64,000 bases of DNA from NCBI GenBank assembly GCA_018806985.1, contig JADANN010000465.1:1116001-1180000 (forward strand). Reading direction: 5' to 3'. The stretch is from Angiostrongylus vasorum (Eukaryota; Nematoda; Chromadorea; Rhabditida; Metastrongylidae). The notes beneath the pieces are model-generated. The model worked only from the letters and a program-made list of their open reading frames with translations. It did not search any database and had not been told where the DNA came from. This document shows, in pieces, positions 1 through 12,500 of this stretch (its first letter is position 1; each line of letters starts with the position of its first letter). The position numbers and the translations under genes were made by a program.

Positions 1-372
1 CTATGCGACTTCTCTGGAATTTCCACATGTTCTCTAAAACTCTCCGCCGCGCTTCTAATCTAGCACTAACTCGTAATCCTTTTGTAGGCTATTGTAAATT
101 AATGACTGAGAGCTGTAAAACACGAGTTCCGCTCTTCGTCATGCTACTTAGATGTGCGTAAACAAAGTGGTTTGCTTCACATGTTGTGGCGACACCAATG
201 TTTCCATCCGTCTTTCTCACTTGCAGCCATCATCAAGGAACTGGTTGTCTCCGTATTTGAGTTCAACTCCGAATTGATAACCTTAATGGTTGTCCAATAA
301 TACCTACGTGCTCTGCTGAGGGGTTCTCAAGTTAGTCACGCGAAGGTGTTCCTCGATCTGCATCACAACCAA

Positions 373-618
373 TCACCTATCCATGTGAATCTGATGGAGG
401 TTTATTACCTCGCGATGTGTTATATGGCGGGTATTCTTATAGTGGTGATGGTTTCTGCCATTAGTAAATGTACCAGTCATGGACAATATTTTTAGCCCGT
501 TTTCATCGTACCATAGAGTATTGTGAGATTTTCCATAGATCTGTTGTCCACCGGGAACTCCATATACAATTTCAAAATCGAAACTCAGCGAATTTTTCTG
601 CAGCTGCAATATATTCCT
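373..618 (-). CDS. Candidate exon, unrecognised protein
   Basis: A minus-strand open frame after a tattgcag acceptor has protein-like composition: SLSFDFEIVYGVPGGQQIYG then HNTLWYDENGLKILSMTGTF. It runs to a stop at 373, with a possible donor GAG/gtaata at about 395. I do not recognise the family with confidence; the alternating strand-like pattern could suit a small beta-rich fold. The region 100-290 has another open minus frame (SSLMMAASEKDGWKHW) that might be a following exon. No further exons were identified. Confidence 0.35.
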   Translation of the reverse strand, partial: RNILQLQKNSLSFDFEIVYGVPGGQQIYGKSHNTLWYDENGLKILSMTGTFTNGRNHHHYKNTRHITHREVINLHQIHMDR

Positions 619-639
619 TATTTTGACGACGTTCATTAT

Positions 640-2339
640 ATTTTTGTCAATGTCGTTTCATGAATGCAGTAGTTATGTTTAACGGGAAATGATTATGGTA
701 ACGAAGAACTTTCAGTGATTTTTAAAAAAACACTTTAAGTTGCCTATTTTTTTTTCTTACGTACCAATGACTAGTGCTAATAGGAGGTAATAGGGATAGG
801 GATAGTAGGAACAGTGCTAATAGGAGAGTTAGATTCGTGTTTGTAACTATGGTCTTAGGCTTGTGGCTTACGACCTGACCAAACTGTGGCTTATAATAGC
901 TGGATCTAAGGTAGAATATTCCGTTTATTTACCAACTCCAATTCTGCGGTTGCAATTTGCAGTTGACCGAAATTTCTAGTTTCTTATTGTGAGAAATCGT
1001 TTCACTTATGTAAAATTCTGCTTGTATGCTGGCAGTGAATTCTTTTCACTTATGTGAAGTTCTGCCCAGAGGCTGGTGGTGCGTTCTGTCTCCGTAGTTG
1101 AAAAAGTGCAGTGTGGTTAATCTATGAACGCTTTGAGGACCTAACAAGTACTTGAAAATAAACATTAATTCAAGGAATTTTGGAAACTTTTTTGCTAACT
1201 CAGTTCTCATAATTCTGAACCTCGAACGTCTGTTAAAGAGCGCTCTTGTATTGTGAACAACGAAAAAATGTTTGTTTAAGACGAAATGAAGTAGGAACAA
1301 AGTGAATAATAATTCATTAATTAAGTTGGCTCATATTTTGAAGAACAACGATATGCTCTCATGCCAACTAAAACATGTTAAGTGCGAATTCTTTTAGGTT
1401 AACAACTTGAGCATGGCCTTGTTTTGGGATCTAAGATCTATTATATTTCTATTAATGGTCCATAACTCTTTATCACTTACAGCGCTTTCTTCACCTCTTC
1501 TCCTCACTGTTGTCCATAACTACGTCTAATATTTTTCACGTCAATAAAAGTATTGATAATGGCAAGTACTGTAGCACTACCTAAACGTTCGGATACTTGT
1601 ATATCCTTTCTTACCATTGTGTAAAAGTCCTCATACAATCTCCATTCATTTCTTTGCTTCGCTTCTGTCGTTGAGATTAAATTCTTTTAAGCGCAATAAC
1701 TTTGATTATCACACTGGGATTTATAAATTAAATACTTCTGCTACGTCCATCAGCACACTTACATCCTTTAAGGATTGACTATGCACACTGCGACACCAAA
1801 GAAAAAGATGGCGCCGAAGTTTCGGTCAGCCTCTATAGAAGTTTTTGACATTCTGGCGTATTTTCGTTAAAAAAGATATTGTTGATTGTTATACATTCGG
1901 TGCTTGGGTTGATCGTTGACTTTTTTTGAAAGGTCCGAACGATTCATCCATCTTCCGTACAATTCTTCCTTGTTCGCAGTATTCACTGACCTCATTAGGT
2001 TTACCTTGTTTTCATAACCAATGTTTTGACTTCATCTTTATGCCCTTCATGGATTTCATGAATCGCGCTCTATTTATCCTCAGTCCTCCTCTTTTTCTCA
2101 TTCACGCGAATAAAGTTTATTGTTCATTGGTACGTAGTGAAACACTGACGATAACCGACAATATTTTACACGACAGTATGCGGATTTTTCCTTCATCAAT
2201 CCATATGGCATTTGCATTCTGAAATATCGACTTCATTATCCACTCTAATGCGGTCGTAGACAACTTTAGGGAGGATGTGGATAGAAATGGAACGATTGGT
2301 GAGCTGTATTTTCATGCTGATGGCAGTGATCGGTAGAAA
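640..2339. other. No supported feature
   Basis: AT-rich sequence with short open frames but no convincing exon, repeat copy or regulatory site. A minus frame at 1046-1300 is open over 84 codons but has no recognisable motif. Confidence 0.5.
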
Positions 2340-2560
2340 TAGTTGAGAGATAAGCGAAACGAAGGAGCCGCATGGTGTGGTGATGAACGCGTCACTCCAC
2401 GGAAAGGACAATAGCGCGTTCGTTCCCCCACCGCAGACACCTGCGGTACGGAGTTTTGCAAATATCTCAGCAACGTTGTGGTTGTATTTCGGTTAATACC
2501 CTACCTTAAAAACTGTAGTAGGCAGAAAGTAAAAAAAGTAAAAACATTGTATTTTCATGG
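2340..2560 (+). repeat. SINE-B copy
   Basis: Contains catggtgtggtgatgaacgc, ggacaatagcgcgttcgttc, cgcagacacctgcggt and ttttgcaaatatctcagcaa. The head has tRNA-like spacing of A- and B-box-like motifs. Confidence 0.85.
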
Positions 2561-3536
2561 TTCAGTTGCAGAAAAGTTGGCCGAAGTATACAGCGTTTAT
2601 ATAGACCAGATCTGTTTACGAGCGGTGACTGGAGGACGCTCGTGTTGGCATGGTCAGAGACGTTTTCGTCGACAGTGAATGTTAGAACAGCGGTTCTTTA
2701 ACGAGATTTATTTAAATAAATCGTTTACTCATTCAGTAAGGGCTGTTTTGAGATAACTTGCTAATAATAATTTGATAAGCGGCGGGATGTCTCTGTTGTA
2801 AATAGTTCACTTTTTTCCTCCTTGGGAAATGGTACAGCTATCGAACAACTCCCTGTGTAGGAGAGTGGTACGGTAGAGGTGCTAAGAAGGCATCATATCC
2901 CATCACTGGTGGTATGCTTAGTCCTATTTTTTATAATAGGCATAAATTGCTCATTAAGGGTGTCGCACTGAACCGAATGCTTTATAATCGGTCATAGTGT
3001 TCTTCTCGTTGATATCGAAGTAAAGCTATTATAATGCAAAGGACAAACATAAACGAACTCTTATAAATGGAGTGAAATTTCTCGCATCGTCTCTCTCATA
3101 AGGTCTTATTGACTGAGGTGAAATTCTTAGGTCTTTTTGAGGCTTATTTAAGGACTATGTGCCTTGAATTGGAACTATTATGTCAAATTTTTCAGTCATT
3201 AAACCGATTTTGCCCACTATATGTTTACACCAGATCTACCACAATTATCACTTTTAGGTCCTATTCTTCGGATCTTTTTTCATGCTCTGTTTTGACGTCC
3301 TTCACTTCTTACTCCCTTTTCTTTCTTGAAGTTGTTGACTTTTTATAAAGTAACACTTAGTTATCTCATTCTGTGATATTTATCCTGAACCTGTGAGGTT
3401 TCTATGCCCATGCTGTTGTCTCATCTAGCTAATACCATTTGTTTATCATACATCGAGGATACTGTATGGTTACCGTATGCAGTTCATTGTACTGGTCATC
3501 TATGGTTACGATATTGTTGTGTCGTTTTTCACGCAG

Positions 3537-3626
3537 ATAAATTCCAGCGAGATGATTTTCGCACGAAGTCGATCGGCAAGTACAACATTTGCTATCGATT
3601 ATCTTCACTCACATCATCATTCATTT
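3537..3626 (+). CDS. Candidate 90-nt exon, unrecognised
   Basis: A strong acceptor (tttttcacgcag) and a strong donor (ATTT/gtaagc) enclose 90 nt with two open frames. Phase 0 gives INSSEMIFARSRSASTTFAI; the other gives KFQRDDFRTKSIGKYNI. It lies upstream of the sorting nexin exons on the same strand, so it could belong to that gene, but no SH3 motif is visible. Confidence 0.25.
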
Positions 3627-4948
3627 GTAAGCCGATCTATCAAAACTCGACAATCGATATCGATCGTTTTGAGTTCTTTATTTTAAATAGCAAATATAAA
3701 TATGTATGTAAATGCAAAATAGTCCTGACTGTTATCAAAAAACCACTTGCCATTCCTGATGTTGGAAGTGAATTTCGAATGTTTCAACTTTGAAATGAAA
3801 TCGTAACAATAACAAGACTACCATAGACAGGTTGCCACAGCCCTAAATAATAGAGGATATTCACTTGCCAACTATTCATGTTTTTTGTCCATCAGCTATT
3901 TCGCCCTATTTTTACGAAGCAGTCCTCACGACAACGGTTGTGGATACATAGGATTTTTAAAGACTTTTTTGTTCATTCATAAATTCTGTTAGTGAGTAAT
4001 TAGAAGCGACAATACAACTATACGAAGTCGTGCATAGTAAGTTTTCTTTAATGACATAACACCGTCATCCGACTAAGAAATCATCAACACCGGAAGCCTT
4101 GGTGGGGCCAGAGCTAAGGATTTCATCGCGTATAAATCGTCCTCGTTTCAGGGTCGGCTTGCTCGAACCTTGGCTGAACTCATTGTATCACTTCTCCAAT
4201 TACCGTACATACACTTGGAACCTATGAGGACCGGAAAGTTTCCTGCGCTTTTTTAAAAGAATGCGTTTCACTAAGGATCTCATTATGGATGCAAACAGAC
4301 CTGGTTTGCTGTTTGACTCAGAATCAGCTGCCTTTGACCTCTGACCGCCTCTTTGTATTCGCATATCGTGCAGCGAATGTTGTTCCTTTACTACATATAT
4401 GTCACCGCAAACGGATAGCGTTGCTTAAAAAAGACATATAATGAACATTTGAGTCCATCTTAAACCGAGCTAGGATAGAGATCGCCTCATCTTTTATTCT
4501 CGACATTTCTCTAACTCTTTCGTGCGCCGTCTAGCTTATAATTTGGGCAACCTTAATCTGTAACTAGACGCAAATTATGGCGAATATTTCGGAAATCGTG
4601 GTCATATGTTCTTCGTTCATCTATGACGTTACAAGTTCCCTGATCTAGGAACTTTGCCTCTCGAACTTCATTCTTTTATCTGGTCATTCCTGTGGCTATG
4701 TTCCAGCTCTTTGCGGTGTTTGAGGGAAAGAGTGTATTCCTTCCCACACCCTCCAACGCCTGATTGCGTCTATTATTCGGCGAGTGTGCGGCGACAAGTT
4801 GTTTAAAGGAAAAGACTTGGATGCAGTGGCGTTTTGTGGCTGCCTTGGATCCATCGACACGAAGTGCTCGACGTCACTAACAACTAGTGAGGAGGGCTCA
4901 TTGTGAACTGTTCGGTTTCGTGACAGCCTCATTCTCGCATCGAGGTAT

Positions 4949-5092
4949 ATGGCGATCAGACAACCGCCTAGAAAATCCTGTCGCAGTGCGGCTCCATTGT
5001 ACCAGAACAGTTTTCGTGATGGTGTCGCCAATCGCGTCGTGCGCGATGTTCGTGATGGACGTCAGGTGTATGTGCAGTTTTCCACCTTTCCG
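4949..5092 (+). CDS. Candidate exon, unrecognised
   Basis: A GC-richer stretch is open on the plus strand up to a good donor CCG/gtaagc at 5092. It encodes PLYQNSFRDGVANRVVRDVR then DGRQVYVQFSTFP. A minus-strand frame (4696-5031) overlaps it. No family was recognised and no clear acceptor seen. It might be an upstream exon of the sorting nexin gene or of another gene. Confidence 0.25.
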
Positions 5093-6289
5093 GTAAGCCA
5101 GTCCATAAGCTTTATGAAATTCCTCAGAATTCGTATAAATCTTGCTATCGCCGACAGGTAACGAAGTTGTTTGTGGGACTTTGTGAAGTCTGTCAAAATC
5201 GTCGTTGGTCTGACCGAATCTTTAATTTTTTGCTATTTTCTTTCAGTGTAGAATAAGTTATTGAAAGGTTAGCGACGTTTCCATGACTCTTTATCGTTAC
5301 GAAAGGTTTTGTAATCCAGTAACACCTGTATCACATCTCCTCTTGGTTATCGTCGAGTGACTCAAGCGAGCGTCTATAAAGTACCCATTTGCCCCCTGGC
5401 GCGTGCAAAAGTAGCGCCGTTGGGTTCTGCTTCCTCTGGGAATGCGACGAGCGTCATATTTTTTTTTGTCACGGATCATCGTGAATGATTCTGACTATCG
5501 GATCGGTGATCTTCCTGTTGCGCGCTTGATATCTCGTGGGACACAGTCGCTGACGCCACTTTTCCGTCGATTGTCGTTTGGACGCATCAGAAGTCCGAAG
5601 CAACCTAATTTCTCAGCTTTTCATGAAACGAAGTTGTCGAAAAGATTTCGATAATCTAGCGCGTTTCATTAAATCTACGTACCGTTCTACCGATTGTATA
5701 CTACATATCGGTTTACTTGTAATCAAATAGCTGCGAGGTATATGGATGGCAGGGGCATTCTGCTTCGCCTCCAATAATTAAATCAGTGCTTTCCTGCAGT
5801 GGAGTCCAGTAAACTAGTCGTCACTATATGGAGCCTCCACAGCTATCGATGGGTGTCTCACAAAAAACGGTTTGAAAGAGGGCTCATACGAAAAGTACAA
5901 CATCATGGTCATTAAGCAAGTTATTCTTTCAGTTCTATTCTTATTGAGTTTTTTATTTATGGCTTTGATTGTAAAACCATGTCATTCTGGTTTCATAACT
6001 CAAGAAATGGTTTTGTTTGTTTATCATTTTTTTTCCATAAAATCAAGATTAACATTTATTAAGATTAAGAGACATTAAGAAGAGGTTTGTTTGAAGATAT
6101 TTGCAGCAAAAAACATTGGAGAAGGACGTGGAGAAGTCATCTGTTTTTTCTCTTCTTTTTATTGCTTGGAACTGATAGGATTTTTCTATAAAATATTGCG
6201 ACAGTTCAAGACACAAGCCTTTAGAAGTGTAGGCAATCAAAACTCGGATTATTAATTAGTAGAAAACTTGAACTTAATGTGTTGAGCAG

Positions 6290-6573
6290 ATTGCCGTCGG
6301 TTACAGTTCTCAATCGCACAGGATCATCGGCTGTCTGTGCAAGAGGCTGCTGCCACACTAGCACGTTCTCATTCACGGGCGACAAATGGGTCTCGAACAG
6401 ACGTCTCAACAGACGATGACGTCCTACACAGAGCGCCCGTCTCATCGAACCCTGGGCGGAGACGTTCGTCTGCTCACGTCTCCGACAGCACTGTTTGTGA
6501 ATGTGGTCATCATTTACAAAACGATCACCGAATATCAGCGCAAAAGCGACGTTCCTCCAAGACTGTGGTACAG
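6290..6573 (+). CDS. Tentative linker exon of the sorting nexin gene
   Basis: An open frame runs from a gagcag acceptor (or a ttacag acceptor at 6306) to a CAG/gtgtgt donor at 6573. It ends in phase 0, which fits the phase-0 start of the next exon at 7453. The peptide is rich in Ser, Arg and charged residues (for example SHSRATNGSRTDVSTDDD), as expected for the disordered low-complexity linker between SH3 and PX in SNX9-type proteins. No conserved motif supports it, so it could be chance; all three plus frames are partly open here. Confidence 0.45.
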
Positions 6574-9500
6574 GTGTGTGTATGTGTCGGTGGATGCGCT
6601 GTAACGTTATGCATCGTTAACATGGGGCAAAGCACTATATAGGACCGAAAAGATGACTGGTTTCGTAATAATGCTCCTAAAAATGCATCAACTAATCATC
6701 GAGTTAAGCGGGGGTGATTTTTTGTGTATTGTGACCTCCTACTTTAGTCCAGGTTAAAAAAATAAGCATAATATGGTTGTTACCGAGAACAAATTAGCAT
6801 GAGGTATTTTTCTGAAATATTTGATCTGTATCGGTAATTTTCTGTCCCATCTCCGTTTAGTTTTAGTATAATCGCAAGTAGCGCTATGGAGTAGGATTTT
6901 GCCTATTTTCTCGCCATTTGTGTTTTTAAATTTAGTAGCCATCATAGTGCAAAATGGACATTCTTAATAGTGGAGCCGCAGTTAACGGTCCGCTCACTTT
7001 GATGATGCTTTCCGATTAGGATACACTTAACCGGGATAAAATAAAAGCGCGCGCTTGAATGACTCGTCTCGGCTTTCATGTCTGCATGATTGTTGTCGAA
7101 CAATGAGTAAACGAAGGAAAACCGACTTAATCGTAGTCTGACATGTTTCACCAAAGTATCTGCTAGGTGTTACGGTATTCTTGTAGCGTGATGTTGCTGA
7201 AGGCATCATTTGCTTAACGGCTGGTGTTAAACCTCCAGTTTTTTTTCAGTAGTGCAGGTATAATTCTACTTCGGAATTTTGGATATATCGTTGAAAGACA
7301 GCGGTTTTCGCTTCGTGTGCTTCATAGGCTACCAGATTTACGCATGGAATGTTTGCTTTGTGTAAAATTATGTGTGTTTGTAAGCATGGTTGTTTTTGTT
7401 TTTAGCATTACTAGATAAAAGTACTAAGCATCTAAGAATTCTATTCGTACAGGATGCCGGTAATCATGTGAATCATAACCAGCGATCGGCGATTAGCCGC
7501 AGTCATTCTGCAGGCGGCACTGAACGCCTTGGACCCAGTAAAGTCAACCGAAATATTAATAGGTTTGTATAATAAATGTAACTTTATTATTTTGTGCCAG
7601 TATTTCGTTAGTTTCGTAATAATTTGAGAACTCCAGTGTTTTGCAGGTTTTCCAATTTTGTGAAATCCGGTATGGAAGCTTATATTCTTGGAGAATCACG
7701 AATGAATGGACAACCTGGAGAGAAGCACGAAATTATTGTTAGTATTCTTTCTTAAATAGATATTCTTAGTTTTTTTTCGGTTTTTGAAGTTGAACACCAA
7801 TTAAAGACTGGATCCTTTTTTCTACTCTTTGTTGCAACAATTTCAAATCCATCCCTTCTATACCTTATTTTTTCTACAATACAATTTGTAGCTAACATGG
7901 CTTTAAGTGAGAACATCCATTTTTGTGCGGCTTCTACTGGAAAATATACTCAGTATTTCAAGTATGCATTGTTCTGCGAATGCATCACGAGTACTGATAG
8001 GAGCCAAGTGGGCAGGGGGTGTCGCGCGATCTGGGTATCCCACCCGATTAATTTTCTGTGCTACGGCGGTCAGAACTGCATAAGTTAGTCCGATTGTTTT
8101 CAGATCAGTGGTCCGTTAATACAATGGCGTCCAATTCAGCAGTATTATACGTGTACAGTAGATAAACCGAAAAAAGAAACAAAATTGAAAGGACTGAAAA
8201 GCTTCATTGCTTATTCGCTTACTTCTTCACTTAGTCGAGTACAGGTATAATTGACAAATTCATGCTTTGTACTTTGCATTCTTTTATTGATAAGCTAACA
8301 CGAAATTCATGGAAAACTTTGTTCTATTAAATTTTCGGCACCTTCCCCTTCTACACATCCAGTTCGATCCGAGCCCATTGTCCACAGCTGTTTCTTTTTC
8401 CAATGTGGGTCTTTCTAATCGCAACGAGTCGAATCCAGTGGTGAACTGCTCCAATGAACACTTTGACCCCAGTCGAGTGGTGCTTCACTGGATTCGACTT
8501 GACGCGATCACAAAGATCCACATTGGAAGAACTAACAACGATGAACAATGGGGTCGGATCAAAGCGATTCTGAGGAAGGGGGAAGGCGCTGATAGATTAG
8601 CCCCACGAAGTTTTTTTAATCAACCTCGTATTACCGTATTAGTGAGAAAATGCGTATTGACTAGTCATGCCGAGGTTAAAGGAAGGTTGTTTTTTAAAAA
8701 TATTTACGCTTTATGATTTTTTTCATTATGGAGTTTTCTAACGAAGCGGATTTTAGCTGTAGCAAAATTTCCCGGCTTAACAAAATGTGTTGATTTTGGT
8801 GCAATACTCCAATCAACTATGCGTCTTACGTCGTTGGGAATGTTCTTAAGCACAACGTTACTAGAAAACCGAAAGCACATTGCGCTGTTTTCTTGATAGA
8901 ACCCCTAATGTCCTTTTACTGCGTAGTTATAATTTTTTGGCTTAGTATTGCTTGAGTTCCTCTTCTCTATCATATTTACTTACTTGGATACTTGGGCGGT
9001 CCGTCTTCATGAGCTGTGCGGACCCGGACTCCCAGCACATATGCCATTCGTTCCTTTCTCTCGCAATCGTAGTCGATGGTGGTGGTCTTGTTCGAGCATG
9101 GTAGCGCTTGCGCGTCTCGCACCATGATCTGTAAAACAACTGCAGCTGCGAGTACAGCTGGTTAACTTTGTTTACGAACACGTCCGCCCAACGTGTGGTG
9201 GTCGTCCTGGGGGGACGTTTGCATTCTCTTGGAGTCCACTCTACTGTTTTTTTCGTCCATCTGTCGTCCGTTCTTCTCATTATGTGACCAACCCTTCTAT
9301 GTTTCGCTATCGATGCATAATCTCCTGGATCTCGAAAATGTGATATATTTCGAAGGTCAGAGCTTCGCATTCCGGCTAGATATTAAGAGTGCCGATTATA
9401 TTTCAGAAGACATCGCTCAAGCGCTCTGTGAGTAGTGCGAAGCATTCTTGACGTAGTTGAAGTATCAACCCACGTCTCCGCAGCATAACAGAGCGCTGGG

Positions 9501-12500
9501 AGGACCGTAGAATCGAAGAGATGAGCGCGGATTTTCGGGTCCCTTCAGTTGGTCGGTGGCTTCTTTGAGAGGCCCGAATGCGACCCAAGCTGCTCTCCTT
9601 CTATCTATTTCCCCGTTCATGTTGTTTTCCCATGTTCATTGATCGCCCAAAGTATACGTACGAGGTGCTCTCTGCAATGAGAGAGCCATCCAATTCAATT
9701 TTTTCGCCTTCGCACCATGGGTTTTTCATGAACTGGGTCTTCTTTCGATTTATGCGAAGTCCGATCTTTTTTCACCGCTTCGTTGAGCTCGTTGATCATC
9801 ATCTCTGGTTCGCTAGTACTTCTTGAGAAGATGACAATGTCGTCGGCAAAACGAAGCTTTGATAGGAATTCTTCCATCAATACGTATGCCTTTCTCATCC
9901 CAATCGAGTGACTTCATTATCCACTGCAGTGCGGCACTGAACAGCTTTGGCGATATTATGTCGCCCTGTCGAACCCCTTTTCCTGTGGGCATGGTAAGAG
10001 GTCGGTGGAAAAGCTGCATTTTCGTAGTGCAGTTCCGATAATAGTCGCACAGAGTTCTTATGTAGGACGGGTCCAGTCCTTGGTCGACGAGCGCTGATAG
10101 GGATTGCATTCGTTTCGACACTGTCAAACGCTTTTTCATTGTCGACAAAGGTTAGGGACTAGAGGCAGGTGGTATTCCCGACAAACTTCGATGACCCTGG
10201 ACACGGTTTGGTTGTGGTCCATACAGCAAAATCCTTTCCGAAATCCTGCTTGCTTGACTAGTTGCGCCTCATCCAATGTCCTTGATATGCGCAAGAGGAT
10301 AATCTTGTCTATCATAGGTTCTTATAAACGAACATGGTGTTGAGAAGAGCTGTAGATGGCTGCAAACGTTTTTGAGGTAGGGTCGAACAGAATCATTCGC
10401 ATGTCTTTGACAAACCGCATCATGAAAAATTTTGGACTAGGAATCGCTGATTTCGTATAGTAGCAGTGACGGAAGGGAGATTAAATTCTATATAGTTAAA
10501 GTAGTATTGGATCAATAAGTTTCCTTGGATTGTTCGCTTTACGCAAGGTTCTTATAGATCGTTTACTCGACTAATGTTTCGATGCCTTTGTGTTCCTCCG
10601 AGTACGAACGACTGTGGACCGTCGACTGGATCATCGGCTCTGAGTGTTTCCCTTGATTCCTTCCTGACAATCCCCTTTTGCTTAGTGGCGGGTAGCACAG
10701 TGGTAGTGATGTCGGTTATCACGAGCATGGTGGTAGTTCGGTTCCGCTCCCGGGCCAACCAAGCCTATCATCACGCCGAGGTCGATAAATTCGTACCGGA
10801 CCTGTCCGGGAAAAAATCTCTGCAATCCAAATGTGGACGCTCCAGCACACCTATCTCAGTACTCTAGGGAGAATCGACTGGACCAGCATTCTACGTCATT
10901 CTCTTCAAGCAGCAACCGAAGCCACACGTAACAACTTAGAAAACCTTCGTGGACGATTTATGCGAGGAAACGAATCGAATGTGAGAAGGGTTGGGATTCG
11001 CACAGTAGACGTGAAGATGGGTCATATAAAATAAAAAAAATTTCCTTTCCTTGGTGGTGCTGATTACGTAGAACATGTTAAAATGAAGGGGTTCATCCCA
11101 GAAATATCACACCACACCCTTAGTAGGAGTTCCAAAATTCTAGCTAAAGTAGTTTTAGCCGAAAGCCTAGGTGCAAGTACGGGTCAGATTTGTTCGATAC
11201 GGACAGATTTATTTGCTACAGTAAAATTTCAATTAGGAATAGACCACGTATTCCGTCCTCTGGGTCGTATAGAACGAGTTTGTTCAGAAATCCAATATAT
11301 TTTAGTGTGTTCTGTTTAAAAATTGTTAGGCTGTTCGCACGTAGCAAGCTTTTTTTTTCTAAAGTCACCTAACAGTGTTAACGGTTAAAATCGACGTGAT
11401 TCAGCACCTTGGGTGATTTTGCCAAAGATGTAATTCTCTTATTTACTTGACAAAAAAATATAGCGCTGTCTTTCAGTGGTTTAAATAGCTGTAGTCGGCA
11501 TTTTACTCCTACGAAATCTTCCATAGTTATATTTCGCTCGTTTTATTGATAGAACCCTTGATATGGTTACACATGCTCAGTTTTACCTTCATTGGCAGCA
11601 AAATCTGAATCAAACCAAACAATTATGCCCTATGAGACCATGGTTCTATTCGTTTTACCACTTGTTTTCAGGTCTCTCGTCGTTATAAGCATTTCGATTG
11701 GTTACATGATCAGCTTTCAGCTAAATACATAATGATAGCGATACCACCTCTACCTGAGAAGCAGGTGTCAGGTTAGAAACGATATCACTCGGTCAGAACC
11801 TTTTGCCAAGTACTTTGAACCGACTATGTAGTTATTCTACGGCAGTTGTTATTCGTTTTGTTCTGATTTATAATAAGTCTTGCCTGACATCATGTCAATT
11901 CCACATCCAGAATTTGCTCAGGGCGTTACGAGGATGAACTTATCGATCACCGTAAACATATTCTACAACTATGGGTGAATAAAATTTGCCGTCATCCGGT
12001 GCTAAGCCACAGTGAGGTTTGTATTCCCTTCCCCATTTACGTTGTTTTTTTTTGTCATGTTTTTTGTTTGAATACATGTATTTCGCAATCTGTGCCTCTC
12101 ATTATGTTCTGCGTAACTTGTAGGTTTGGCTTCACTTTATCACTTGCACAGACGAGAAGGAATGGAAGAACGGCAAAAGGAAATCTGAGAAGGTCATTGA
12201 ATTTTTTTCGATGTAGAGGAAAAAAAAAGACAACGCAGTACTATATCAGCTATTCATGAACCTCTTTCGATCTATATTTCAGGACGAATATGTGGGCGGT
12301 AATTTCTTTAACTGTGTTACGGTTCCGCAGTCATCTCTGGATATTGGTCACGTGTAAGTTCAGTGGATTTTTTTTCCTTGTGCGACCCAATAGGGAGGGT
12401 GTGTGGCGCAGTGGTCGCAGACGCCCTGCAACACACTCGTGGAATCGATCCCCGCGCCCATGGCCCACCAAGCCTTCCATCCCACCGGAGTCGACAAATT

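Larger units (their letters stand above)
2561..6289. other. Spacer with only weak exon candidates
   Basis: Apart from the candidate exons at 3537-3626 and 4949-5092, I see no gene or known repeat copy. An open plus frame at 5442-5654 encodes a basic peptide without a motif. The missing SH3 exon of the sorting nexin would be expected here or further upstream. Confidence 0.4.

Noticed and set aside
8309..8716. Protein-coding gene of 135 codons
   Set aside because: The sequence is a hairpin element; the mirrored frame on the other strand comes from the inverted arms.
9193..9435. Plus-strand frame of 80 codons
   Set aside because: It is the complement of the RTE C-terminal coding region.
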